Source: Sporomusaceae bacterium UBA1887
GTDB taxonomy: Bacteria > Bacillota > Negativicutes > Sporomusales > DSM-15969
Direction of reading: 5' to 3'
NCBI GenBank assembly: GCA_002337925.1
Contig: DDHB01000083.1
Location: forward strand, 24,371 to 29,557
DNA length: 5,187 bases
Made by a program: the position numbers and the translations under genes. A model generated the notes under the pieces. The model saw only the letters and a program-made list of their open reading frames with translations, did no database searches and was not told the origin of the DNA. The number at the start of each line of letters is the position of its first letter. The stretch's first letter is position 1. Positions 1 through 5,187 of the stretch are shown one piece after another.

Positions 1-617
1 AGTTCATAATCGCTGTTTGACAAAAGGTTAGGTTGATTTAAAATATGCTGCGGCAATTGCGACTTGCCTATGTCGTGGAGTAAGCCCGTCAAAGACATCT
101 GGTTGACAATATCAGGAGGATAGCCGAGCCATCCGGCAATTAAAGCAGTGATCACACTAACGTTTACGCTGTGACGGAACGTATAATCATCACAAGGCGG
201 CAGGTTATACAATTGATCAATAATATTACCACTAGCCGGAATATTTTCCTGAATCTCCTTATTGGCTGCTGCAAATACCTCCAAGGGTATCTCTTGTGTT
301 TCCCGTGTTTTTTCAAAAGCTTTTGATATGACATCAATGGACTGATTATACGTATTGATAAATTGCTGCACTTCTGACCTGATCAGAGGATTAGCCGCCT
401 TTTCCTGCACAATTAAAACGGTTTCAATCTGCCAGTCCTGAAGTTTTTTAATAGAATGCTGGCTGACTTCTTTTCCTTGGCTAACAAGAATTTTACCGTC
501 AGACGAAAAAATATCCCTGGCAATTTGCATTCCCGGGGCTAAATATTTGACCTGCAGCTCAACAACATTCGTCGCTTTCGGCTGGCTCTCGTAATCAGCC
601 TTTCTATTCTGCACCAT
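1..617 (-). CDS. HD-GYP domain protein, putative cyclic-di-GMP phosphodiesterase (partial, C-terminus outside window)
   Basis: The frame opens with ATG at 617-615 and runs uninterrupted for 205 codons to the window edge. Residues about 18-71 form the small N-terminal domain often placed before HD-GYP domains in Firmicutes (APGMQIARDIFSSDGKIL, then KLQDWQIETVLI). After a helical linker, the HD domain begins near residue 140, with His149 in FRHSVNV and the metal-binding His181-Asp182 in LLHDIGK. HD-GYP enzymes hydrolyse cyclic-di-GMP in the cytoplasm. The downstream HHE and GYP motifs that would confirm the subfamily lie outside the window, so a plain HD-domain hydrolase remains possible. There is no signal peptide or membrane segment in the visible part. 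A modest Shine-Dalgarno (AGAGGG, 628-633) sits 10 nt before the start. An in-frame upstream ATG at 647 meets a stop after three codons, which supports the 617 start. The gene has its own sigma-H-like promoter and is separated from the hydroxylase operon by a terminator. Confidence 0.85.
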   Translation of the reverse strand, partial: MVQNRKADYESQPKATNVVELQVKYLAPGMQIARDIFSSDGKILVSQGKEVSQHSIKKLQDWQIETVLIVQEKAANPLIRSEVQQFINTYNQSIDVISKAFEKTRETQEIPLEVFAAANKEIQENIPASGNIIDQLYNLPPCDDYTFRHSVNVSVITALIAGWLGYPPDIVNQMSLTGLLHDIGKSQLPQHILNQPNLLSNSDYE

Positions 618-699
618 TATCTGCGATCCCTCTCATGCAATCACCATCACTACCCTCAATCAGAGGCTCGCATTACATATGATTGCCCATTTTTTCGTA

Positions 700-728
700 T
701 TTTTCGACACTGGTTAACAAATTCCTGC
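700..728 (-). promoter_or_regulatory. Candidate sigma-H-type promoter for the HD-GYP gene
   Basis: On the minus strand, GCAGGAATT (728-720) matches the Bacillus sigma-H -35 consensus RnAGGAWWW. After an 11-nt spacer, GTCGAAAAA (708-700) matches the -10 consensus RnnGAATww except for A in place of T after GAA. Transcription would begin near 693, giving a leader of about 75 nt before the ATG at 617. The match and spacing are seen directly. Use by sigma-H, the early stationary-phase and sporulation sigma factor, is inferred. I saw no better sigma-A promoter in this spacer. Confidence 0.5.
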
Positions 729-737
729 TTTGTTAAC
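713..737. repeat. Perfect 9-bp inverted repeat around the -35 element
   Basis: GTTAACAAA (713-721) and TTTGTTAAC (729-737) are perfect inverted repeats separated by TTCCTGC. The spacer is the core of the putative sigma-H -35 element on the minus strand. The arrangement would suit an operator whose bound protein controls access to the -35. It could also be chance in AT-rich DNA. It is not followed by a T-run, so it is unlikely to be a terminator. Confidence 0.4.
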
Positions 738-776
738 ATTAACTATTGTTATCTGTCCATCCGGAACAATACAAAG

Positions 777-820
777 TAAAGAGTAGCGTAGTCAATCAAG
801 CTTGACTGCGCTACTCTTTA
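777..820 (-). terminator. Rho-independent terminator of the molybdenum hydroxylase operon
   Basis: The arms 777-795 and 802-820 form a 19-bp stem (one G-T wobble in RNA) closed by a 6-nt loop at 796-801. It begins 24 nt after the TAA of the large-subunit gene. On the minus strand the stem ends in CTCTTTA and continues into CTTTGTATTGTT, a moderately U-rich tail. The inner TCAAGCTTGA (796-805) is itself a palindrome and could fold alternatively. The hairpin separates the operon from the HD-GYP gene. Confidence 0.85.
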
Positions 821-844
821 TGATTGATAAGGGTTTAAGCTGTG

Positions 845-3205
845 TTATTTTGCTGCAGCCTGCACGATCGCCAGTGCAACCTTTTCCGGTGACAGCGGCA
901 AGTCAAAAAATTGAATCCCCAGCGCATCATAAAGAGCATTGCCAATGGCCGAGGGAACGGAAATCATCGGATGCTCGCCAACACCTCTAGCTCCAAAGGG
1001 TCCATCCAATTGAGGGTTTTCAATAAGAATCGGTACCAGCTTGACCGGAATATCTTTAGCCGTAGGAATCTTGTTATCTGTAAAGGAGGGATTTAACAGC
1101 CGTCCGTCAGCACCAAACTTATAACCTTCTACCAAGGCTGATCCAATGCCTTGTAAGACACCGCCCATGATTTGCCCTTCAATTAACTGTTTGTTAATGA
1201 CTTGACCAACATCAAAAGCGGAGGCTATTTTAAGTACGGTAATGTCACCTGTCTCCACATCAACTTCAATCTCTACGCCGTGAGCGCCAAAAGTCCAGTC
1301 TAGTGCAGGAAGCCCTTGGCCTGTTACCGGATCAAGAAATGTTAACCCATCTGCCATATACGTACCGCGGGCAACTAGAGGACCGCCGATACCATTCCCA
1401 TTTTCATAAGCATAGCCCAAGGCCAGCGATTTATAGGAAATGCGTCGATGCGTATGCTGAGCGTGGTAAATATATTCATTGCCATGAACGAGATCCTCTA
1501 TGGCACACCGCAATACCTGGGCAGCAGTTTCCTTCATCTGTACGATCATATTTTGGGCGCAGCGCTTTACAGCATTACCGCCCATAAACGTATATTTTGA
1601 AGCAACTGTGGACCAATCGTAAGGATGGCGGTCTGTGTCTGTTTCCCATACCACTTTAACCTTTTCAATCGGCATATCCAGCACTTCGGCTGCAATTTGC
1701 GCCATAATGGTATTCGCTCCCTGCCCCATGTCCACTACCCCGATCATCAGCCGGACAATACCGTCATCATCCATTTGCATAATCGCCGTAGTTGAAGTGT
1801 GGGGAGGCATAGCCGGTGCCTTTTGCAGGCAGGCCAGGCCTTTGCCGCGTACCTTTCCTGTTTGAAGCGCGGCCTGCCGTGCTTCAGCAGACTGGCCCCC
1901 GGTCCAGCCAATCTCTCTGCAAACTGCCTCCAGACACTGATCAGGCCGTCCGGAGTTTTCATGAATGCGCTCGCCGCTGATTGTAATGGACCCATCGCGT
2001 AAGATATTTTTCATCCTGAAATCATAAGGATCCATACCCAGCTTTTCTGCTACCATATCCATCTGGCGTTCAATAATCCAATGTGTCTCCAGGTGTCCAA
2101 AGCCACGGTACGCAGTACTGAATACCTTATTGGTATATAACGTACGGGAATGAAGCTCAAGATTGGGAACTTCATAAGGACCGGCTCCGGAATAAGTGGC
2201 TGCCTTGCCAACATTTACGCCGTAATCCGCATACGCTCCGCTATCCCAGTCATAGTAGATTTCAGCAGCTGTAATCGTTCCATCCTTTTTAACTCCGGTC
2301 TTGACCCGCCCCCGCATGCCGGCACGACATGGCAGTTGGTTGAACTCTTCTTCACGGGAGGCGGTAATCTTAACCGGCCATCCCTTGCAGACCCGGGAAA
2401 GAACTGCGGCAAGCGGTTCAAGATGTATACCGGCTTTTCCGCCAAACCCTCCGCCTACATAAGGTGCAATTACCTGAATGTCGCCAGTGGATATGCCCAG
2501 CGCTTTTGCCAATAGCTTGCGTACCCCGAATGGCGATTGAGTGGCGACCCATATCTTCACCTGATTGGAACAGGGATCAGCCTGAGCAATAGCTACATGC
2601 GTTTCCAACGGAACATGTGCTACTGCCGGTAAAGTCAGTTCATTCTCTACAATGAGGTCTGCTTCGGCAAAGCCTTTACTTACATCGCCTTTGCTTGTTT
2701 TGTTCCAGCTGGCAATGTTCGAGTCAGGCTGCGGAAAAAATACGCCTTGTATATATTCCAGCTCATTAATATCTTCATGTACCAGGATACTGCCGCTTAA
2801 TGCTTCGTCAAAAGTACTGATCATCGGCAACGGCTTATATTCCACCTTGATGAGAGTGAGCGCCCTTTCTGCAGTTGCTTCGTCGACCGCTGCAACTGCT
2901 GCAATCGCCTCACCCTGATATCGCACTTTACCACGGGCCAGCACCCGTTTGTCTACCATATACAAACCAACTAAATAAGGAATATCTTCACCTGTGAGCA
3001 CAGCCTTAACACCTGGTAAAGACTTAGCAGCACTTGTATCAATCGAAATGATTTCGGCATGGGCATGGGGTGAATGCAGACATTTTGCATATAACATACC
3101 AGGCATTTCCATATCAAAGGTATAAGTAGCCCGCCCGCTTACTTTTTCATGAGCTTCAATGCGCAAGCTGGATTTGCTGACATGGCGGTATTGATTGTTA
3201 CTCAT
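845..3205 (-). CDS. Xanthine dehydrogenase family molybdopterin-binding (large) subunit, substrate unassigned
   Basis: This 786-residue protein has the normal length for the catalytic subunit of three-part molybdenum hydroxylases, which oxidise a substrate C-H with water-derived oxygen. Residues about 17-127 are the a/b hammerhead domain. About 140-385 are the first molybdopterin-binding domain, with Gln223 in ATQSPFG, the GGGFGGK loop at 251-257 and TAYRGFG at 364-370. The second follows, with MGQGANT at 493-499 and the catalytic Glu744 in GARGVGEHP. The frame stays open upstream to 3295, but the ATG at 3205 is preferred. It has a perfect AGGAGG (3215-3220) 9 nt upstream, and the longer form would add 30 residues lying inside the 2Fe-2S gene. 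The start overlaps that gene's stop by 8 nt, suggesting coupled translation. Residues matching bovine xanthine oxidase Glu802 and Arg880 appear to be Ala258 and Ala335, so xanthine is doubtful. The CO dehydrogenase AYRCSFR loop is absent. Family is certain; substrate is unknown. Confidence 0.95.
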   Translation of the reverse strand: MSNNQYRHVSKSSLRIEAHEKVSGRATYTFDMEMPGMLYAKCLHSPHAHAEIISIDTSAAKSLPGVKAVLTGEDIPYLVGLYMVDKRVLARGKVRYQGEAIAAVAAVDEATAERALTLIKVEYKPLPMISTFDEALSGSILVHEDINELEYIQGVFFPQPDSNIASWNKTSKGDVSKGFAEADLIVENELTLPAVAHVPLETHVAIAQADPCSNQVKIWVATQSPFGVRKLLAKALGISTGDIQVIAPYVGGGFGGKAGIHLEPLAAVLSRVCKGWPVKITASREEEFNQLPCRAGMRGRVKTGVKKDGTITAAEIYYDWDSGAYADYGVNVGKAATYSGAGPYEVPNLELHSRTLYTNKVFSTAYRGFGHLETHWIIERQMDMVAEKLGMDPYDFRMKNILRDGSITISGERIHENSGRPDQCLEAVCREIGWTGGQSAEARQAALQTGKVRGKGLACLQKAPAMPPHTSTTAIMQMDDDGIVRLMIGVVDMGQGANTIMAQIAAEVLDMPIEKVKVVWETDTDRHPYDWSTVASKYTFMGGNAVKRCAQNMIVQMKETAAQVLRCAIEDLVHGNEYIYHAQHTHRRISYKSLALGYAYENGNGIGGPLVARGTYMADGLTFLDPVTGQGLPALDWTFGAHGVEIEVDVETGDITVLKIASAFDVGQVINKQLIEGQIMGGVLQGIGSALVEGYKFGADGRLLNPSFTDNKIPTAKDIPVKLVPILIENPQLDGPFGARGVGEHPMISVPSAIGNALYDALGIQFFDLPLSPEKVALAIVQAAAK

Positions 3206-3740
3206 GGCCGCGTTCCTCCTTCTCCAGCTTTGCTGCCGATGCGATAGCAGCGATAATCGGCGTATAGCCTGTGCAACGGCAGAAATTACCGGCAATGGCT
3301 TCTTTTATTTCTTCTTCACTGGGTTGAGGATTCCGGTTGAGTAATGCCCTTGCGGACATTAACATGCCAGGCGTACAAAAACCACACTGCAAGGCATCAT
3401 GGTGAATAAATTCCTGCTGCAAAATGGAAAGCTTCCCGCCGGTGCTTAAGCCCTCTACCGTAGTGATAGCCGCCCCCTGTGCTTCCAGCGCCAGTATGAT
3501 ACAGGAGTTAACTGTGTCACCATTCATTATAATGGTACAGGCACCGCATTCTCCTTCTCCGCAGCCTTCTTTCGTACCAAACAAGCTCAGCTCCTTCCGT
3601 AGAAAGGCAAGCAAAGTCATCGTCGGATCTATCATTGCCGTTACCGGCTCGTCATTAACCACGCAAGCAAGGCAAACCCGGGGCAAGCCTGAATCAGCAT
3701 AAGCAAAACACTTGTCTTTCGCACTATGTATTTCACACAT
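3198..3740 (-). CDS. Molybdenum hydroxylase 2Fe-2S (small) subunit
   Basis: This 180-residue electron-transfer subunit carries two 2Fe-2S clusters between the Mo site and FAD. The N-terminal plant-ferredoxin domain shows Cys60, Cys65, Cys68 and Cys80 in the pattern CGEGECGAC...C. The C-terminal helical domain shows Cys119 and Cys122 (QCGFC) and Cys154 and Cys156 (NFCRCTGYTP), so all eight ligands are present. Family members are usually about 155-165 residues and begin at the first beta strand. Here about 20 extra residues precede it, containing Cys2 and Cys11, with Cys23 and Cys26 in the strand itself. The ATG at 3740 is supported by AGGAGG (3749-3754) 8 nt upstream. That site lies within the last codons of the FAD gene, whose stop is only 1 nt away. 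The 3' end overlaps the large-subunit start by 8 nt. No Tat or Sec signal is visible, so the location is cytoplasmic. Confidence 0.95.
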   Translation of the reverse strand: MCEIHSAKDKCFAYADSGLPRVCLACVVNDEPVTAMIDPTMTLLAFLRKELSLFGTKEGCGEGECGACTIIMNGDTVNSCIILALEAQGAAITTVEGLSTGGKLSILQQEFIHHDALQCGFCTPGMLMSARALLNRNPQPSEEEIKEAIAGNFCRCTGYTPIIAAIASAAKLEKEERGHE

Positions 3741-3741
3741 T

Positions 3742-4596
3742 TTACTTACCTCCTATGACAAGCAGCTGCATCAACGCCCGTTTGACCAATATCCCGGAAA
3801 TATGCAGGCGATATTCGGCTGAAGACCGAACATCGGAAATAGGCTTAATTAAGCTTCGCGCCTTTTCTCCTGCCAGGACGGCAAGCTCTGCAGTTACGCC
3901 CTGAGAGTTCAGCATTTCTTCCAGTTTTGTAAGCCGGATGGGCGTTGGAGCCACTGCCGACATAGCAACAAGATACGTGTTAGCCGCAGTCCGTCGTGCC
4001 GCCACCCCGACAATGCCCAAATCATGCCCCTTTATGCGGGCTTGCTTTAAAAAGATACTGTCATCACCGGGTCCAACATCAGGCAAGGAAATACCCAATA
4101 CCATTTCATCCGGTTGAAGTACTGTCTTTTTAACTCCCGTAAAGAATTGGTCAATGGCCACTTGACGAGTTCCCCGGCTGCCGGCAATATGAACGGTGGC
4201 TTCGTATACCAAAAGCGGAGCAGCCAAATCAGCACCAGGTGAAGCATTGCAGATGTTTCCTACCAGAGTAGCACGGTTTCGCAGTTGATACGATGCTAAT
4301 GAATTTGCCCCCTGGACTAAAGCAGCATATCTTTTTTGAATAGCCTCTGCTTCAGCTACCTGGTTAACAGTAATAGAGGCTCCGATAAAAAGGCCGCTTC
4401 CTGGCTTATACTCTAACTGCTTAGTCTCCGGTATGGATTTAATATCCAGAATATGTTCAGGCATTTCAGCATTTCGGCGCAACATTACCATTAAATCAGT
4501 GCCGCCGGCAAGAATTTTAGTACCGGTGTTTTCCCCCAGAAAAGCCAGCGCATCTTCAAGAACCTGTGGCCTAATGTAATCAAACCTGCTTAACAC
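3742..4596 (-). CDS. Molybdenum hydroxylase FAD-binding (medium) subunit
   Basis: This 284-residue protein binds FAD and passes electrons from the 2Fe-2S subunit to the final acceptor. The FAD-binding domain (about 1-172) shows AGGTD at 30-34, IGAS at 71-74 and the second flavin loop RNRATLVGNICNASPGADL at 106-124. The C-terminal CO_deh_flav_C-type domain covers about 178-282. Length is typical. The only cysteine is Cys116, so there is no room for the extra 4Fe-4S insertion of 4-hydroxybenzoyl-CoA reductase. The start is GTG at 4596, with AAGGAGG (4605-4611) 8 nt upstream. A nearby ATG at 4603 is out of frame and almost touches the ribosome binding site. As the first gene after the candidate promoter, it is followed within 1 nt by the 2Fe-2S gene. 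The electron acceptor (NAD, ferredoxin or other) cannot be read from the sequence. Confidence 0.94.
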   Translation of the reverse strand: MLSRFDYIRPQVLEDALAFLGENTGTKILAGGTDLMVMLRRNAEMPEHILDIKSIPETKQLEYKPGSGLFIGASITVNQVAEAEAIQKRYAALVQGANSLASYQLRNRATLVGNICNASPGADLAAPLLVYEATVHIAGSRGTRQVAIDQFFTGVKKTVLQPDEMVLGISLPDVGPGDDSIFLKQARIKGHDLGIVGVAARRTAANTYLVAMSAVAPTPIRLTKLEEMLNSQGVTAELAVLAGEKARSLIKPISDVRSSAEYRLHISGILVKRALMQLLVIGGK

Positions 4597-4645
4597 GCTT
4601 CATACCTCCTTATGGTGTTGCAATCAAAACAATCTGCCGAATTCC

Positions 4646-4665
4646 GATATTCATCAATCAATATC
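4646..4665. repeat. Short inverted repeat in the operon leader
   Basis: GATATT (4646-4651) and AATATC (4660-4665) are a perfect 6-bp inverted repeat with an 8-nt spacer, inside the predicted untranslated leader. It is AT-rich and weak, has no terminator-like tail, and matches no riboswitch I know. It could be an operator half-site pair or chance. Confidence 0.2.
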
Positions 4666-4693
4666 CTAATTTAAATGGTATATTGTTGTCAGA

Positions 4694-4723
4694 ATATTAG
4701 CAATAATATTGTTAGATAATCAA
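4694..4723 (-). promoter_or_regulatory. Candidate sigma-A promoter of the molybdenum hydroxylase operon
   Basis: On the minus strand, TTGATT (4723-4718) could be a -35, followed by an 18-nt spacer and TAATAT (4699-4694) as the -10. TG is correctly placed for an extended -10 (TGCTAATAT). The start would lie near 4687, giving a leader of about 90 nt before the GTG at 4596. The spacer is AT-rich, so several weaker matches exist, for example CTGACA with TAGGAT further downstream. Read this as the best candidate rather than a certainty. Confidence 0.4.
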
Positions 4724-4740
4724 TTGTAGTATTTCTACAA
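4724..4740. promoter_or_regulatory. Inverted repeat, possible operator next to the operon promoter
   Basis: TTGTAG (4724-4729) and CTACAA (4735-4740) form a perfect 6-bp inverted repeat with a 5-nt centre. It directly abuts the candidate -35 at 4723-4718, the usual place for an activator. The outer TTG...CAA resembles many dimeric regulator sites, but it does not match the sites of Rex or FNR well enough to name a regulator. A second small palindrome, CAATAATATTG (4701-4711), lies between the -35 and -10. Confidence 0.35.
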
Positions 4741-4810
4741 ATCTTTTCTTCGTTTAATCCGCTTTATTGTGAATAGTACCAAAGGCTCTTTTTCTCTGTA
4801 AGAATACAGC

Positions 4811-4845
4811 AAAAACGCTTAAAACCTACGATTTTAAGCGTTTTT
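4811..4845 (-). terminator. Rho-independent terminator after the cyclase-family gene
   Basis: AAAAACGCTTAAAA (4811-4824) and TTTTAAGCGTTTTT (4832-4845) form a perfect 14-bp stem with a 7-nt loop, starting 28 nt past the TAA of the cyclase-family gene. Each strand reads an A-run, a stem and a T-run, so the element could act in both directions. The only gene seen to use it is on the minus strand. It separates the cyclase gene from the hydroxylase operon. Confidence 0.85.
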
Positions 4846-4873
4846 AACAGTGTTCATACAGCCTTTTTTGCTC

Positions 4874-5187
4874 TTATTCTTCGTCGTAAGCAACAATACG
4901 GCAGATAGAAGATTCACCGCCTTCAAAACGCCACGGATAACAGCCTACAATTAACCGTTTGTTGAGTACTTTGGTAATTTCACCGCCTACATTCTCAGCG
5001 TGTATAATATCATGAGGGAATAGATCAATATGCATCAATTGATAGTGGTCATCAGGAAAAATATCGGAGATGCTTTTCCCGTATTTCTGCTGGAAATACG
5101 CTTCACATTCTGCAGCCTGCTTGGGGCACCAGTCGCGAATTTTAGTATTCATCGGATGATCAGCAGAACCGCAATCAACACCAATCC
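4874..5187 (-). CDS. Cyclase-family protein (PF04199, kynurenine-formamidase-like metal hydrolase), partial, N-terminus outside window
   Basis: The minus-strand frame is open from the window edge to the TAA at 4876-4874, giving 103 visible residues. An internal Met at 5152 is not taken as the start, because the codons before it encode recognisable family sequence (IGVDCGSADHPMNT). Further recognisable segments are LFPHDIIHAENVGGEI, KRLIVGCYPWRFEGGESSI and the C-terminus CRIVAYDEE. Family members are metal-dependent hydrolases that open amides or cyclic amides, such as N-formylkynurenine or isatin. The usual HxGTHxDxPxH metal motif would be N-terminal and cannot be checked here. The assignment rests on recalled family resemblance. 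Substrate is unknown. The gene lies upstream of the molybdenum hydroxylase operon on the same strand but is closed by its own terminator, so any functional link is suggestive only. Confidence 0.8.
   Translation of the reverse strand, partial: IGVDCGSADHPMNTKIRDWCPKQAAECEAYFQQKYGKSISDIFPDDHYQLMHIDLFPHDIIHAENVGGEITKVLNKRLIVGCYPWRFEGGESSICRIVAYDEE

Noticed and set aside
802..2918. Plus-strand open frames (for example 2150-2515, 1303-1587, 2652-2918) and 3424-3702
   Set aside because: They are antisense to the clearly coding hydroxylase genes, lack family resemblance and good ribosome binding sites, and look like shadow frames.
845..3205. Carbon monoxide dehydrogenase large subunit (CoxL), suggested by the coxMSL gene order
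   Set aside because: The form I CO dehydrogenase loop AYRCSFR is absent; the position reads AYRGFG.
3206..3295. Upstream 30-codon extension of the molybdopterin subunit (Met at 3295)
   Set aside because: It lies wholly within the 2Fe-2S gene, encodes an Arg-rich stretch unlike the family, and the internal ATG at 3205 has a perfect ribosome binding site. It should not be mistaken for a Tat signal.
3742..4596. 4-hydroxybenzoyl-CoA reductase beta subunit
   Set aside because: That subunit carries an inserted 4Fe-4S-binding segment with several cysteines. This protein has a single cysteine and the usual short length.
4580..4603. Seven-codon upstream reading frame overlapping the GTG start of the FAD gene
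   Set aside because: Its ATG is only 1 nt beyond the GGAGG core, too close for efficient initiation, while the GTG has ideal spacing. It is probably chance.
4597..4810. Sigma-54 promoter or purine-type riboswitch in front of the hydroxylase operon
   Set aside because: No GG-N10-GC pair fits the sigma-54 consensus, and the leader shows no riboswitch fold or conserved core that I recognise.

Overview
The window looks like a stretch of chromosome from an anaerobic, spore-forming Firmicute, most likely of the Negativicutes/Sporomusa type. This is an inference from near-perfect AGGAGG ribosome binding sites, moderate GC with AT-rich spacers, a sigma-H-like promoter, and the general look of the proteins. 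No marker gene is present to fix the taxonomy. Every gene I can support lies on the minus strand, so transcription runs from high to low coordinates.

In transcription order: (1) 5187-4874 holds the C-terminal part of a cyclase-family (PF04199, kynurenine-formamidase-like) metal hydrolase, cut by the window edge and followed by a strong hairpin terminator (4845-4811). (2) 4810-4597 is an AT-rich spacer with a candidate extended -10 promoter and a 17-bp inverted repeat just upstream of its -35. (3) 4596-845 is a compact three-gene operon for a molybdenum hydroxylase of the xanthine dehydrogenase family, ordered FAD subunit, 2Fe-2S subunit, molybdopterin subunit (the same order as coxMSL). Its junctions are a 1-nt gap and an 8-nt overlap. 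(4) 844-618 carries a strong 19-bp hairpin terminator for the operon, then a sigma-H-like promoter set in a 9-bp inverted repeat. (5) 617-1 is the N-terminal part of an HD-GYP-type phosphodiesterase, cut by the window edge.

The three operon products should form one cytoplasmic hydroxylase. The substrate is oxidised at the Mo site of the large subunit, electrons pass through two 2Fe-2S clusters in the small subunit, and they leave through FAD on the medium subunit. The large subunit has the family's catalytic Glu but appears to lack the two residues that orient purines in bovine xanthine oxidase, and it lacks the CO dehydrogenase loop. I therefore call it a hydroxylase of unknown substrate. 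The neighbouring cyclase-family hydrolase makes a cyclic amide or N-heterocycle pathway possible but unproven. I saw no mobile element, CRISPR array, tRNA or rRNA, and nothing that clearly amounts to a new system.
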